Origin: Loxodes magnus
Lineage: Eukaryota; Ciliophora; Karyorelictea; Loxodida; Loxodidae
Direction of reading: 5' to 3'
Assembly: GCA_946699065.1 (NCBI GenBank)
Contig: CAMPDV010000255.1
Location: 1 to 64,000, forward strand
DNA length: 64,000 nt
Below are positions 37,499 through 49,440 of the stretch, in pieces. Below the pieces are notes generated by a model that searched no databases, was not told the origin of the DNA, and saw only the letters and a list, made by a program, of their open reading frames with translations. The stretch's first letter is position 1. Each line of letters starts with the position of its first letter. Both the position numbers and the translations under genes were made by a program.

Positions 37499-38464
37499 TC
37501 AATCATTGTCTATCTTTTCTAAAAATTTATTTTTGAATTATAAATCATATTTTTTTACTTTGACTCCTAACTTCTTCATCTTCTATTTCTCTTATCTTAT
37601 TGAAACATTCTCATCCCCTAATTATTACTCTTTTTTATTTATTTTTCTACCTTCTTTGCTAACAAATTTACACTTAAAACTAAATTATAAATACTTACTT
37701 CTGACATATTTAATCGCTCTTTATTCTGAATATCTTCCCAGGTCTTTTCTCCTAGATAAATTCATATCATGGCAACTTTTTCACATTAAAATCTTCCTCA
37801 TCACTTGAAAAGTTTTCACTACAGTAACTCTCTTCAAGTATTTTACTAAAACTCTATTTTATAGCCTTACTTGAGTGAAAGCCTTTGAACTTGTTCTTGA
37901 TCATTTTAAAACATTATTTGAGTCTATTTTAAAAGGAATGCTTATTTTTAGTTAGAAGCTTTTATTTACCTCATTTCAACTTGCTTTTTTAATTTTTCCT
38001 TTCATTTCCTTTACTAATTTTTTGAGATAAAGTTCAGATGAAATGAATTCTTGGTAGTTTTATTAGTTAGCACATTTAGAAGTTAAAATTCTAGAAATTT
38101 TCTTAAGATCTAGTGTTTTAGTTTAGCTAGCTTTAACATCTAATACTATTGTAATATCTTCTGAGTGTCTAGTTCTACGTTAACTGGTTATATTTAGTTT
38201 GAGGTTGGAATCTTAAGAATTTGCGAAAAGAATTCGATTCAAACTAATAAAAATAAGTTTTAATCCTTGTTTGCAACCAATGAGATCATAAGGTAGTTAC
38301 TTGAGGTTAACAACAAGATTTACATTGTAAAGTTTGGCTTGTTGATTGAGAAGTAACTCGAATCAGTTAAGAAGTTTAAAAAGTTGGAATTAATAATTTG
38401 ATTTTTCAAATAATAAGCATTAAGGTTATCTATTTAAGCTTTTTGTTCTAGAAGAATATTACAT
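37499..38464 (-). CDS. Family C protein, copy C2 (left arm, mirror of C3)
   Basis: This is the mirror image of C3, with the same 966-bp gene span: ATG at 38464-38462 and TGA at 37501-37499. It reads outward from the centre of the palindrome. The two tiny introns are at the mirrored positions; the second contains one base change relative to C3 (TTTATAATTTAG instead of TTTATAGTTTAG), which keeps its AG end. Standard-code translation of the opposite strand here gives a 100-codon frame (37506-37808), which is an antisense artefact. The gene starts 101 bp from the inner arm boundary. The product is unknown, as for C3. Confidence 0.7.
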
Positions 38465-38565
38465 TTTTATAAAGATGGAATATTATACCTAATAACTATA
38501 ATTATAATTAGTCTTCTTTTTATTTATTCATAATTTAAATTCTCTTCTACATTTAAAGATATAAT

Positions 38566-40130
38566 AGAATTAGAATTTTATTTACTAGGCTTTTTTATTA
38601 CATTAAGGTCTTAAATTTTATCCGAAATTAAAGAAATTGTAAATAATTTTAAATTTTAAAGAATAATTATTGCTGCTTCTTAAGTAAAAATCTATAAGAA
38701 TAAATAATAAAAGTTTTATTGTAATTAAGTCTAATAGTTAAAAGCTTTTAATAAATATAGCTTAATAAAATTTAAATGTTTTAAAAGAAAATCATGGATG
38801 TTTTTAAAAGGCCAGAATATCAAAATTTAAAGGCATTTAGATTTATAATAAATTATAAAATCATAAATAAGTTATGAATAAGCGTTTATTTAGCAAAATA
38901 AATTTATAAAATAAGCAAAACTAAATATAAGAATAAAAATTTAAACTATCAAATCAAATTTTTCTTTAAGATGCAAGATATTTATGAAATTTTTATTTTT
39001 AACTATTTAAGTTTAGCTTTATCATTTAATTTTTATATATAAGTTTAATTTAAAATTAAAACTTTGCTTTTTTTCTTTTCTTTAAACTGGTAAAAATTAA
39101 AAAATTAGACTTATGTTTCGCTAATTATAATTTTAGGTTTGATAAAGTACAATATTAATATATTTTCAAAAACGAAAAATAGGAAAACTTTAAAACTTAG
39201 TAAGTTCGAAAAAGTTTAAGTTTATAATAAAATTATAATTCTAAAATTTAGAATATCGAATTAACGAAGTAGTAATAGTAGAATAGACATAAAATTTAAG
39301 AAAGTTAGATAAACTTATTAGAAAGGCTAAAAGAAAGAAAATTTAAAATAATTTATTATTTTCATACAAAATCAAAAGTGAAGCTCTCTAATAGATTTTT
39401 ATTTGGTGTTAAATCTATAAATCATTGGTTTAAGCAATTTAAATATCTACTATCTATTTAAAATAGAAAAATTAATTTTATAGGAATTTTCTTGTAATTG
39501 AATTGCTAAAAAATTTAAATTTAAAGATTTTTTTTAAACTTTAGCAATTTAATTAGTGTTTTTAATATATCTCAATTAAGAGAAAAGTAATTTATTTGCA
39601 AGCTCTGCTTATAAGTTTAAAATTAAGAAGATTTAATAGAATTTATTTAATTTGATTGAAATGTTTTATTCTTTGCTATTAAATAAATTCTTTAGAGTTC
39701 TTCCATTTTAACTAGCCAATATTGAAAATAGCCTAAATAGTTGAGTTTTATTATGAATAATGTTTAAATTAAAAAATGATTTTAGGATAAAGCATATTTA
39801 ATAGGACTTTAAGAGTGATAAATTAGCATGAAGCGACTTATCTCGTGTTGACCTAGCAAAATTAAAAATGTTGCTTATTTATTTCCTATCTTTAATTCTT
39901 TTTAAATTTAATTACCTTCAGATCACTTATAGAAGAGTAATGCTTAAAAAGTAATTTTTATGACTGCTTAATATAGTAAATTTCTAAACATTTGCAAAAT
40001 AAGTTAATTATAGAATGCATTTTTTAAATTATAATGCCTAAAAACCTTGGAAAATCCAACTAATACATGTCTTTCTATTGTACTTAAAAAAATTTCAGAA
40101 ATAGATTTAATTGGTGACCTAAATGATAAT
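38566..40130. other. Left part of IR1 centre, AT-rich, no gene resolved
   Basis: Single-copy sequence between the left arm and the Gag-like remnant. No transposase-like frame was recognised. Confidence 0.45.
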
Positions 40131-40139
40131 ATAAGCATA

Positions 40140-41040
40140 GTGAAATGACAAAATGACTAAAATTAGTAAAAAGAGAATGCTTATTTAAGGAAATCAAGAA
40201 AGATAATAAACTGAATAAAATAAATTATGGAAAAGGATATAATACATAGCTACTTATTATATATAAAAAATAGATTTAATCTCTTCTAAAGCCCTAAGTT
40301 AAACTGATTTAAACAGTAAATATAAAAGAAATATAACAACTATTCTTGGAAAATAAGATCCTAAAGTATAAAATCTCGGAATTATAAGAAAAAGCAGAAC
40401 TCTGTTTTAAAATGTAGTAAAGATACAATAAGAAAATATCTATTTTTTTAAAAATTTAGTAGCACATTGGAAAAACAAGAAAAGAGCTTTCAACGATATA
40501 AAATAGAAGAAATTCAACTGGTTTACTGCAAATTTTCAGTTATCGATCTAAAAAAGCTAAAAAATGAAGATCCTATAAATCTTGAGAAGGAATAAAAGCC
40601 TGATCAAACTTATAAGTAGAGAAATATATCAAGATGTTGATTCTGTAAGAGGAAAGGACACCTAGTAAGGCAATTTTACAGTCGAGGATTAAGTAAAAAA
40701 TAGAAGAAAAATAACTTTGAATAAAATTGAATAAATTGTATTGCACTCTTGAAATTTAAATCTTTAGAAGAAAATTTTATAAAGGAATGAAATTCCATGA
40801 ATCAATATGGAAGAGAATAATAGACTAATAATGAAAATACTATAAGGAGCAACAGGATATACAGAACTAAGAGGGAAAGAAGAGGATTGAGCTCCAGAAT
40901 AATATGAAGATTGAATTAAAGAAAAAGAAGAATTAGTCATCTATGAAAAACTTCAAAGTAAGCATCAAAATTTTATAAGAGCAAATTTAATTGAACAAAA
41001 TTGGCTAATCTAATAAATGTAGATCCTCATAATTAATAAT
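40140..41040 (+). pseudogene. Gag-like CCHC remnant (copy D) inside IR1 centre
   Basis: A coil-like block (LFLENKILKYKISELQEKAE) and, in another frame, LEKQEKSFQRYKIEEIQL are followed by a knuckle RCWFCKRKGHLVRQF (TGT at 40635). It keeps C..C and H of CX2CX4HX4C, but the last Cys is Phe. Its Trp is TGA. Downstream Lys/Glu-rich frames (GATGYTELRGKEEDWAPEQY) may be the C-terminal part. At least one frame change lies between the coil and the knuckle. It is a third, divergent Gag-like type, probably dead, and lies convergent with B2 in the centre of the palindrome. Confidence 0.5.
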
Positions 41041-42117
41041 TTATTATTAAATTTGCTTCAAATAAAATATCTAATTTCTCTGATGTATTTATTATTTAAT
41101 TATAACTTAAATAATCAAATTATATAAATGAATATTAGTAAAAACTTAAAGGAAAATATTTTCAACTAAAAAAGTCAATGAAAATCCCAATCGATTAATA
41201 ACTAACTAGCTGGAATTTAATTTTTATAGAATTGTATATCACTTTGGTGTTTTGTAATTATTTAATCTTCAAATTTGTGTTCAATTATAAAATAAAATGC
41301 CCTAAATTTATGAGTGTCATTGTATTTACTAAATATACATCAATGTATAATTAAAAAGAAAATAAAATATCACGATTTTTCTCTCCTAACTAAGCATTTA
41401 ATCTTTTTTATTTGGCTTATCCTTATTTTAAAAGGAAAATATAGGCTTATTGTAAAAATTTTATATAGTTATCATTTTTTTAAGGAAAATAAAAAATCTT
41501 TAATAAAAGCTTTTAAAAAATTCCAAACTTTCTACTTATATCACTCTTTTTATAAAAATATATATTAGATAAAATTTTCCTCACAAAGAATCAACATACT
41601 CCCATCTATTATTTTTCTTAATTTAAAATTTCATTTATGACAGGTTTTGTATTAAATAAGAGATAAAAGAATAAATGGATCTAATTAATTTTAACTCTTA
41701 AAACTAAATAATTCTTTAATCTTTTAAAAGAAAAATTTAAAGAGAATTCATGTCTTTAGAAGTTTTAATTTAATGATTTGCTTAAAACTATTTTTCTAAG
41801 TTAAACAAATTTCTTTATTAAATATTTAACTAAACAAAATAAAATATAAAAAGTATAAAATTAAAAAAGCTAATCAAATATTATATTCAAGTATTAAAGG
41901 ATTAAAGAACTATAATATCTTTAATTTCATAAGTATTGAAATAAGTATACATTGAATTTCATTTTAGAGATATATAAACCTAAATTCCCTCATTATTAAA
42001 AAATTATAAGCAAAATTTAAAATATTTTTGAGTTTGATAAGTTTATAATATAATTTGGTTGAATTTTTAATAATTAATAATTTATAGTAATAATAATATT
42101 AATTTAAGTTTTCCGTT

Positions 42118-43037
42118 TTAGGGATTTTCAACCTCATCAGAAAGACAACAGTTCATGCTCCCTGCTGTTAAATATAAAAGTTCGGGTCGCCCAATTTTAG
42201 CGAGATTGGTAACTCGAATTTTTCCAAGTTTTCCCTCCTTTACTTGCCTTGGTTCCATCTTAATCTTGTATATTGAACCATCCGGGTTACAATACATTCT
42301 TTTCATTCTTGCTTCTTCTTTTTTCTTCTTTTTTGCTCTTTTATCCAATAGTTTCTTTATTTCTATTAAAATTTCCAACACTTCCGATATAAATGTCATA
42401 CACTTCCACAGCAGAAACATTTCTTTTTGATTTTTAATTATTTTTCTTGATGAATTTGCTCTTTTTAGGCTTCGACTTCCATTTGTATAGCTCAAGTTTC
42501 GCTTTGATCTTTCTTAAATGTTTACAATTTTTCTGCTATTTTTATGAATCTGTTATCCAGTTCAGTCTTTTTTTGAAGCTAATTTTAGGATTAGCTATTC
42601 TGACTTTGCGATATGTTTCAAAAGGCGCTTAGTTCTCTTTCCTAGGATATGAGTCTTGACTCTATTCCTTCTGCTAGGTTAAGTTAATGCATTAGCTTCT
42701 CATTGTCCTTCCTAAGCTTTTTGACCTCTTTCTGGAGGTTTAGTACAACTTTAATGAGCTGTTCCATGCTCATCTAGCCAGAAGGGTTAAATTTTGTGAC
42801 CTCCTGGTGCAAAGCAGATTTCACCTGTTTTCTAGGCTTCTCCTCCTACGTTGGAGTTAGTGCATGAGTGCTTTTCTGAGTCTTTTTCCGTTCTTCGTAG
42901 CTCTATTATGCTCCAGGTTGTTAAGATTATTAAGAAAAAGGTTAAGGTTAAGTGTAAGAAGACTGTCCGAGATTTATTTCTGGTTTCCTCTCCTTCTTCG
43001 AGGAGGTGGTATAGAAACCCTTTTTGAAGCCTTCCAT
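42118..43037 (-). CDS. Gag-like CCHC zinc-knuckle protein, family B copy B2, with -1 frame change near the 3' end
   Basis: ATG is at 43037. The first frame reads MEGFKKGFYTTSSKKERKPE, a Gln/Pro-rich stretch (YTQPQPFSQQSQQPGAQQSY), TPTQEEKPRKQVKSALHQEV, KFNPSGQMSMEQLIKVVLNL and a long coil. The zinc knuckle is CFCCGSVWHLYRKC (42419-42378; its Trp is TGA). This frame meets TGA at 42305. The -1 frame then supplies KRMYCNPDGSIYKIKM, which matches the tail NKLWINEQGIYKQKL of family A, and goes on to RVTNLAKIGRPELLYLTAGS, which matches the B1 tail. The join lies in an A-rich tract that includes A-AAA-AAG in the correct phase for -1 slippage. So it could be a programmed frameshift or a one-base lesion. 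Three in-frame TGA codons read as Trp upstream. The exact end is uncertain. Confidence 0.65.
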
Positions 43038-43039
43038 TT

Positions 43040-44512
43040 TTTAATTCTTGAATTTTTAATAATGATTGAAATAAGAATAGGTAAAATAATAGTATTAAGA
43101 TTTAGTTAATAATGATAATATAAACTTTATATGAGACATATAAGAATAAAGATTTAATAGAATATGATTTCATATATCTATCTTAAACGAAATAGTATTT
43201 ACTTCATAATATTTGTTAAAAATGATTCTAAGAATAAATTATAACTAAACTCTATATTTAATATAATTTTAAAACAATTAAAACTTCTTAATTTAACTAG
43301 AACAATACTTCTCGATTAAAAGTGAGATTTCAAGACATTTTGATTATAAATTAACTCTATGAAATCTAAGTTTTTTTATTTTATTGTTTTTTGTACAATT
43401 ATCAGTTTATTTTCTTAAAATAAATGGATTGCAATAAATTTTTTATATTTGAGAAAAAAATTATTTTCTCCAATTTAAAATTTTATTTAAATTATTAAGC
43501 ATCTTTTTAAAAAATGTACTATTTAAGTTTATTTTTCTAATGATTTTGTAATTATACTTATAAATTATTTTTTTAATTTATAGAGTAATCTCAGATTTTT
43601 CTTTGGTGGATTAATGGTTACATTTTTATTGTATAGCGATTTATTTTTGCTAGATAAAACAAATTATTAAATATTAGTTCTTCATAATAATTTCTAATAA
43701 ATTTTGTTTAATAATTGTTAATAGCAAAAGCTTTAAATATTTTGTATATTAAATTTCTTCTTTTAAGATACTTTTAATTTTTAGATAAAATAGATTTTAG
43801 TGTTAGTAGTATTAACTGTAGATGATATATACATTTTTTACTAGTACTTTCAATTATTTTACCAAGAAGACTCTTAAGAAAATCATATATTTTTCTTTTA
43901 TTATGCATGTCTTATTATAACTTAATATAATTAATTTTGCAAAGATTTATCTTAATTTACCTCTAAATTTTTTTCTAGCTATTACTTAATTATGAAAATT
44001 ATGAAAAGATAAGTAAATATTTAAAGAAATTTAAAGTGTATATCCTAAAGTTTTAACTATATTACTATTTTTAAGATAAAAAATACAATCCTTTTATAAA
44101 CATATCTATTATTAATTTAATTTTCTCTATTATCATATTCTTTGCTAAAAGTTGCTTTAAATAGCCAAGCAAAATTCTTGATTATACTGATTTAATACTA
44201 AATTGAAAATAAAATTATTTTAGAATATATCATTTGTATATTAAAGTAAAATTAGCTTTAGTTTATTAATTATTTATTAATTAATGATATAAATTAAATA
44301 CTTTGCTATTTATTAATAACTTAGTATTTTTATCTTTAGTCTAATTTTCATAATATTTCCTTTTATTCTTATTCATTTGTACGATCTTTATTTAAAGTCT
44401 AAAATGAAGATAAATTTTCATAATTTAAAATAATTAAATTAGATTCTAGCTTTAAATTATCATTATAATGTGTACTAAATGATAACAACATTAAATTTAT
44501 AATTTTTATTTG
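43040..44512. other. Right part of IR1 centre, AT-rich, no gene seen
   Basis: No coding motif, RNA or repeat was recognised between Gag-like B2 and the right arm. Confidence 0.45.
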
Positions 44513-44600
44513 ATTATATCTTTAAATGTAGAAGAGAATTTAAATTATGAATAAATAAAAAGAAGACTAATTATAATTATAGTTATTAGGTATAATATTC

Positions 44601-44613
44601 CATCTTTATAAAA
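44601..44613 (+). promoter_or_regulatory. Conserved CATCTTTATAAAA start context of family C genes
   Basis: CATCTTTATAAAA directly precedes the ATG of C3. The same string precedes C2, C5 and the partial gene at 63990, and a variant (TTTTTTATAAAT) precedes C1. It may be a core promoter or initiator-like signal, but within arms it is also explained by shared ancestry. Confidence 0.35.
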
Positions 44614-45579
44614 ATGTAATATTCTTCTAGAACAAAAAGCTTAAATAGATAACCTTAATGCTTATTATTTGAAAAATCAAATTATTAATTCCAACTTTTT
44701 AAACTTCTTAACTGATTCGAGTTACTTCTCAATCAACAAGCCAAACTTTACAATGTAAATCTTGTTGTTAACCTCAAGTAACTACCTTATGATCTCATTG
44801 GTTGCAAACAAGGATTAAAACTTATTTTTATTAGTTTGAATCGAATTCTTTTCGCAAATTCTTAAGATTCCAACCTCAAACTAAATATAACCAGTTAACG
44901 TAGAACTAGACACTCAGAAGATATTACAATAGTATTAGATGTTAAAGCTAGCTAAACTAAAACACTAGATCTTAAGAAAATTTCTAGAATTTTAACTTCT
45001 AAATGTGCCAACTAATAAAACTACCAAGAATTCATTTCATCTGAACTTTATCTCAAAAAATTAGTAAAGGAAATGAAAGGAAAAATTAAAAAAGCAAGTT
45101 GAAATGAGGTAAATAAAAGCTTCTAACTAAAAATAAGCATTCCTTTTAAAATAGACTCAAATAATGTTTTAAAATGATCAAGAACAAGTTCAAAGGCTTT
45201 CACTCAAGTAAGGCTATAAAATAGAGTTTTAGTAAAATACTTGAAGAGAGTTACTGTAGTGAAAACTTTTCAAGTGATGAGGAAGATTTTAATGTGAAAA
45301 AGTTGCCATGATATGAATTTATCTAGGAGAAAAGACCTGGGAAGATATTCAGAATAAAGAGCGATTAAATATGTCAAAAGTAAGTATTTATAGTTTAGTT
45401 TTAAGTGTAAATTTGTTAGCAAAGAAGGTAGAAAAATAAATAAAAAAGAGTAATAATTAGGGGATGAGAATGTTTCAATAAGATAAGAGAAATAGAAGAT
45501 GAAGAAGTTAGGAGTCAAAGTAAAAAAATATGATTTATAATTCAAAAATAAATTTTTAGAAAAGATAGACAATGATTGA
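44614..45579 (+). CDS. Family C protein, copy C3 (three exons, two tiny introns, 309 aa)
   Basis: Exons are 44614-45207, 45225-45379 and 45399-45579 (930 coding nt). Intron 1 is GTAAGGCTATAAAATAG (17 nt) and intron 2 is GTAAGTATTTATAGTTTAG (19 nt). Splicing restores a single frame ending in TGA at 45577. Four Trp codons are TGA, and three of these are TGG in C1 or C5 while the fourth is TGG in C1 only: LNWFE, SWNE, KWSR, LPWY. The N-terminus is basic. The middle has YLKKLVKEMKGKIKK and ISIPFKID. The third quarter is acidic (ILEESYCSENFSSDEE), and the C-terminus is basic (KKYDLQFKNKF). Exon 3 has no TGA before the stop. There is no known family and no membrane segment. The gene starts 101 bp inside the arm and points away from the palindrome centre. 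It is probably an element-encoded protein. Confidence 0.78.
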
Positions 45580-46915
45580 AGAGATAAATGAACTGGTTCA
45601 ACTATTTTATTAAATCATTTATTATAGCACTTCAATTTCTCTTTTTTTGCTTAAAAGAAACTATGATTGTATATTTAAGAAGTGTTTTAATGTAAAAAGT
45701 AAAAACATAACTATTAAAATATATAACTATAGTAGTTAACTTTATACTAAAATTAATAAGATGCTTAAATTTGTGGATATAACTAGAAAATTAGTTAGGA
45801 TTGGCATCATTTTAAAAGGGAAATAAAAATATCTTAAAAGCATGATTTTAATAAATGTTTAGCTATTATTTAGTTTTTATTTTAATTTTGGATGAAAGTA
45901 TATTAACATAAGTATAATAATTAAAAAAGATTATGAGTGAATTAAGGAAAATTTAAAGATTTAATAACAAAAGGTTACAATTATATTAATTCTAACTTGA
46001 AATTTAATATAAGATTAAAATTAAGCAAATAATTTACAACGAAAAGTTAATATAAGTATAAAAAGCAACTTATTTACTCTATAAATAAATTTAACTTTAC
46101 CTTTTTATTATTTTACATGTGAAATTATGTATAATTAGTTTCGTAGTTAAATAACACAACTAAGTTTTCATATAAACTCTTTTAAAGAATAAAGATATTA
46201 TTTTGGTTATAACATATTGAGTTACTCAAGATTTATAATTTATCATTTGGATTATTTTATACTTGCGCAAATATTTTGCAAGATACAATCTACTTTGTAT
46301 CATTTGAGAATAAATTGTAAATAATTACAATATTTATTTTATTCATGATGCTAATTAATATTAATTTTGATTTTCTTTGCTTCGATTTTACTTTATAAAA
46401 TTGATTTTATTTATTCTTAAATCTTATTAGTTATTCATTTAGTGGAAATTGAAATACTTTCATCTATGTCACTAGTACTAGCAAGTGAAAATAATTGAGA
46501 TTATGTAAATATAATATCAATTATTTAAGAATAGTCTATAGTTAAATTTTGATGTTAGATAAAGATTAAAGCAAATTTCATTAGTTAATTTCTTATATTT
46601 ATTTCATTAGCATTTTGTTTACTAAGTTAAATAAATTCAAATTTTATATAGTTAAAAGGAGCAAATACATTTGCATACTATTTTATATTTTTGGCTCTAT
46701 TTTATTTATAAAAATCCATTATAAAAGCCTAGATAAAAGTTATCTTTTCTAAATTATACTGAATAAATATAAATAGGAGCATTCATTTATTATTATACAT
46801 GTATTTCTAAAATAAGAATAATTTCTATCATTGAAGTGATTAATAATTATTTCTTTTAAATAAGTATTAGATAATTATATCTACTTATTGTTGATATTTG
46901 TCGAAAGAATTGTAA

Positions 46916-46981
46916 ATGTAGTCAAGGTGTGAATCGAACCCGTTTTAATTAAATTTACTCATTAATAGCATACTATCAACC
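46916..46981 (-). pseudogene. Degenerate tRNA-like sequence (right arm)
   Basis: Mirror copy of 36095-36160, with the GGGTTCGATTC block on the minus strand and a few base differences upstream. Confidence 0.35.
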
Positions 46982-47168
46982 ATTTATATAATAGAACTAG
47001 CAATTTATTAGTTTTAGGCTTAATTTAAAATGATTTTCATCCCTCTCTATTATAACATTTTTAATTATTTAATGAATCTATCCTGTTAAATACAACAATA
47101 GATATTTAATAAATTTTTTATTAATTTGTTTTTCAGAGTGATAAGAACATCTTAATTTTAGATACTAA

Positions 47169-49440
47169 ATTTAATTTAATTTAATTTCTATATGGAATAT
47201 ATTTTATTATTATTTAATATTCTGATATGTAAGAAATTTATTTAAATTTTAAGTGGTCAAACGAGAAGAATAAATAAAAAATAAAATTTAAAAATTAATT
47301 TATAGCAATTTAGAGATAATTATAAAATCCATGTGAATACTTATTTTAATTATCTCTTAGTATTTATAGGTTAATATCTCGCTATGCTTTATCTAAAATA
47401 TATAATATTTTAAAAAATTTAATAAATTTAGATAAAGTAATTAATAAAAAAATATATAAATTTTTATTAGGCTAAAATTATTTTATCTTTTTATTAATTA
47501 CTTCTATCTAAGCTTAAAAACTATAATAAAAAATTCAGAATTCCGTGTCTGGCTACCTGAATAATGCTGAACTATATAATTGTGATTTTTTAATTTATCA
47601 TTAATAATTTTTTCTCTTAAAAATACTTTAGATATTAAATTTTTAATTTCTTCATGTCAAAGTTAATGTTAAATTATCCTCACTCAGTAAGCTCTTTATG
47701 GATTTATTTAATAAATTAAAATAAATTTTACTAAAAATAAATTCATATTTAAATGAATCTTTGAGCACAAGCTTCTATATAAATGAAAAAAAACTTAAAT
47801 TTTAAATGTGGAAAATTACAATTCTTTTTATTAGAATATGATCTGATTTTATTGTTTTATTCAATTTTTTATAAGTATAAAATATGGAAATTGATTTATT
47901 TATATTTTTGAGTTTGTTATGCTGATATTACATATGCAATAAAATGTTTGAATAAGTTATTAGTCTTTTTTATTATTTTCCTTTAATCTATTTTTATTAT
48001 ATACTTAAATTGGTTTAAAATACAATAAAAAAGTCTATGAAGTTTTAGTTTTTTAATTGTCAAAAAATTGAAAGCAAAAAGTTCTTAAATTTCCAAGTCG
48101 ATTTAAAAAATAAAGAATATAATTAACTGATAAAAGAAAAGATAAAAGAATAGTAAAAATGTATTATTATGATCATAAGTACTTATATTAAGCAAAAGCA
48201 ATGCTAATTTTTATTTTCTAATTCATAGAGTTATTTATATCTTTTTATAAGAATTTATTATTTTAATATTTGCTTAGATTTCATTATTAAATTAGATTAT
48301 AATCTTAAAAATTGTTATTTACATAAAAAGTTTTGTTTCATAAAAATTAAAAAGATACAAACAAACTATGTAAATAAAAAGCAAGCTCTATTAACTAATT
48401 TTATTAATATTAGATATAATCCATATAATTGTCATATTTCACATTAATTATTTCAGTTAAAAATAAACTTAAATTATTTTTAAAAATTAAATAACTAAGT
48501 AACTAAAATAATTACTAGCCTTTTTTTATTAAATCTACATTAACTATTTCCTAATAAATTAAAATATCTCATATAATCAAGTGGAAATATAAAATTTTGC
48601 TTAATTTTTAACTAAAATTAGATATTTTAACAAAGTCTATTTAAATTTTACAAAAATAAATAAATTAATCTATATCCTAAAAATTCTAAATATTTATTAT
48701 TCATTTGCTTAAAAATACAAATCACAATAAATGTAGGATGAAATGATATGAACACTTTCAATTGGAATGCAAAATTAATTTTAGTATATTATATTTAAAA
48801 AAGATGAATTATATGCAGAATAAATTAATAGATAGAAATTTTATTTATTTTTAATAATTCTATAAATAATAAAAATAATTTAAGCTGAAGAACTTAAAAT
48901 AATAATAAAATTTTAAATTACCTAGATTTAAATAAGTTAATTTATTAAAAATTAGGAAATAATTTTAAATATGTATCTTTAAAATAAAATTATGATATAA
49001 ATTACATTGAAAATTAAAAGTTATTTACGAATTTTATTAAATAATTAATTATTTAATAAAAAAGTTAAAATATATGATTATTCTTTAAATGTTAAGTGTT
49101 AGTTCCTTTAATTATATTTCTTCTTTCTAAATAAATTCTTTAGTTATTTCTAAAAATTTCATATTTCTTTATAAGCTTTAATTAAATCCTTATTTAGAGA
49201 TTCTTTTAACTAAAGTACTATCTGTCATAATAATCCTTTATGTTTAAGTTAAAAATAAAATTTAAATATATTAAATGAATACTATTTATAATTAAAAATA
49301 TATTAGTAAAATATAAAATGAATGTTTAACTATTAAATTTAAGCATATGATATTATCTATTTAAATAATTAAAATATTTGGTATTAAAGTGGCTGCTTTT
49401 TATTTTATCTTTTATTACCTTTGAATCATCCATCTTTATT
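47169..49440. other. AT-rich spacer right of IR1, nothing recognised
   Basis: No gene, RNA or repeat was recognised between the outer end of IR1 and pseudogene C4. Confidence 0.5.

Larger units (their letters stand above)
35908..38565 (+). repeat. Left arm of 11.26-kb palindromic unit (IR1)
   Basis: This 2,658-bp segment is repeated in inverse orientation at 44513-47168, with scattered single-base differences (a few percent at most) and almost no indels. The outer end is TTAGTATCTAAAATTAAG and the inner end is CTCTTCTACATTTAAAG followed by ATATAAT. The arm contains family C gene C2 near its inner end and a tRNA-like remnant near its outer end. No clear target-site duplication is visible outside. 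Confidence 0.93.
44513..47168 (-). repeat. Right arm of 11.26-kb palindromic unit (IR1)
   Basis: This is the inverse copy of 35908-38565, 2,656 bp long. The symmetry centre is near 41539 and the unpaired centre is 5,947 bp. It carries gene C3 reading outward and the mirrored tRNA-like remnant. Confidence 0.93.

Noticed and set aside
37506-37808. 100-codon standard-code ORF, identical to one at 45270-45572 on the other strand
   Set aside because: It is the antisense of family C genes C2 and C3 inside the palindrome arms. The sense strand has conserved blocks, introns and a stop; the antisense does not.
42360-42400. A 17-nt GT-AG intron in Gag-B2 to explain the frame change
   Set aside because: It would remove the last Cys of the zinc knuckle and does not begin with GTAAG like the family C introns.
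42155-42430. Plus-strand frames at 42.1-43.1 kb
   Set aside because: Antisense to Gag-like B2, which has the zinc knuckle and homology to B1 on the minus strand.
35908-47168. CRISPR array or tandem repeat array
   Set aside because: The repeats are two long inverse arms, not short regularly spaced direct repeats.
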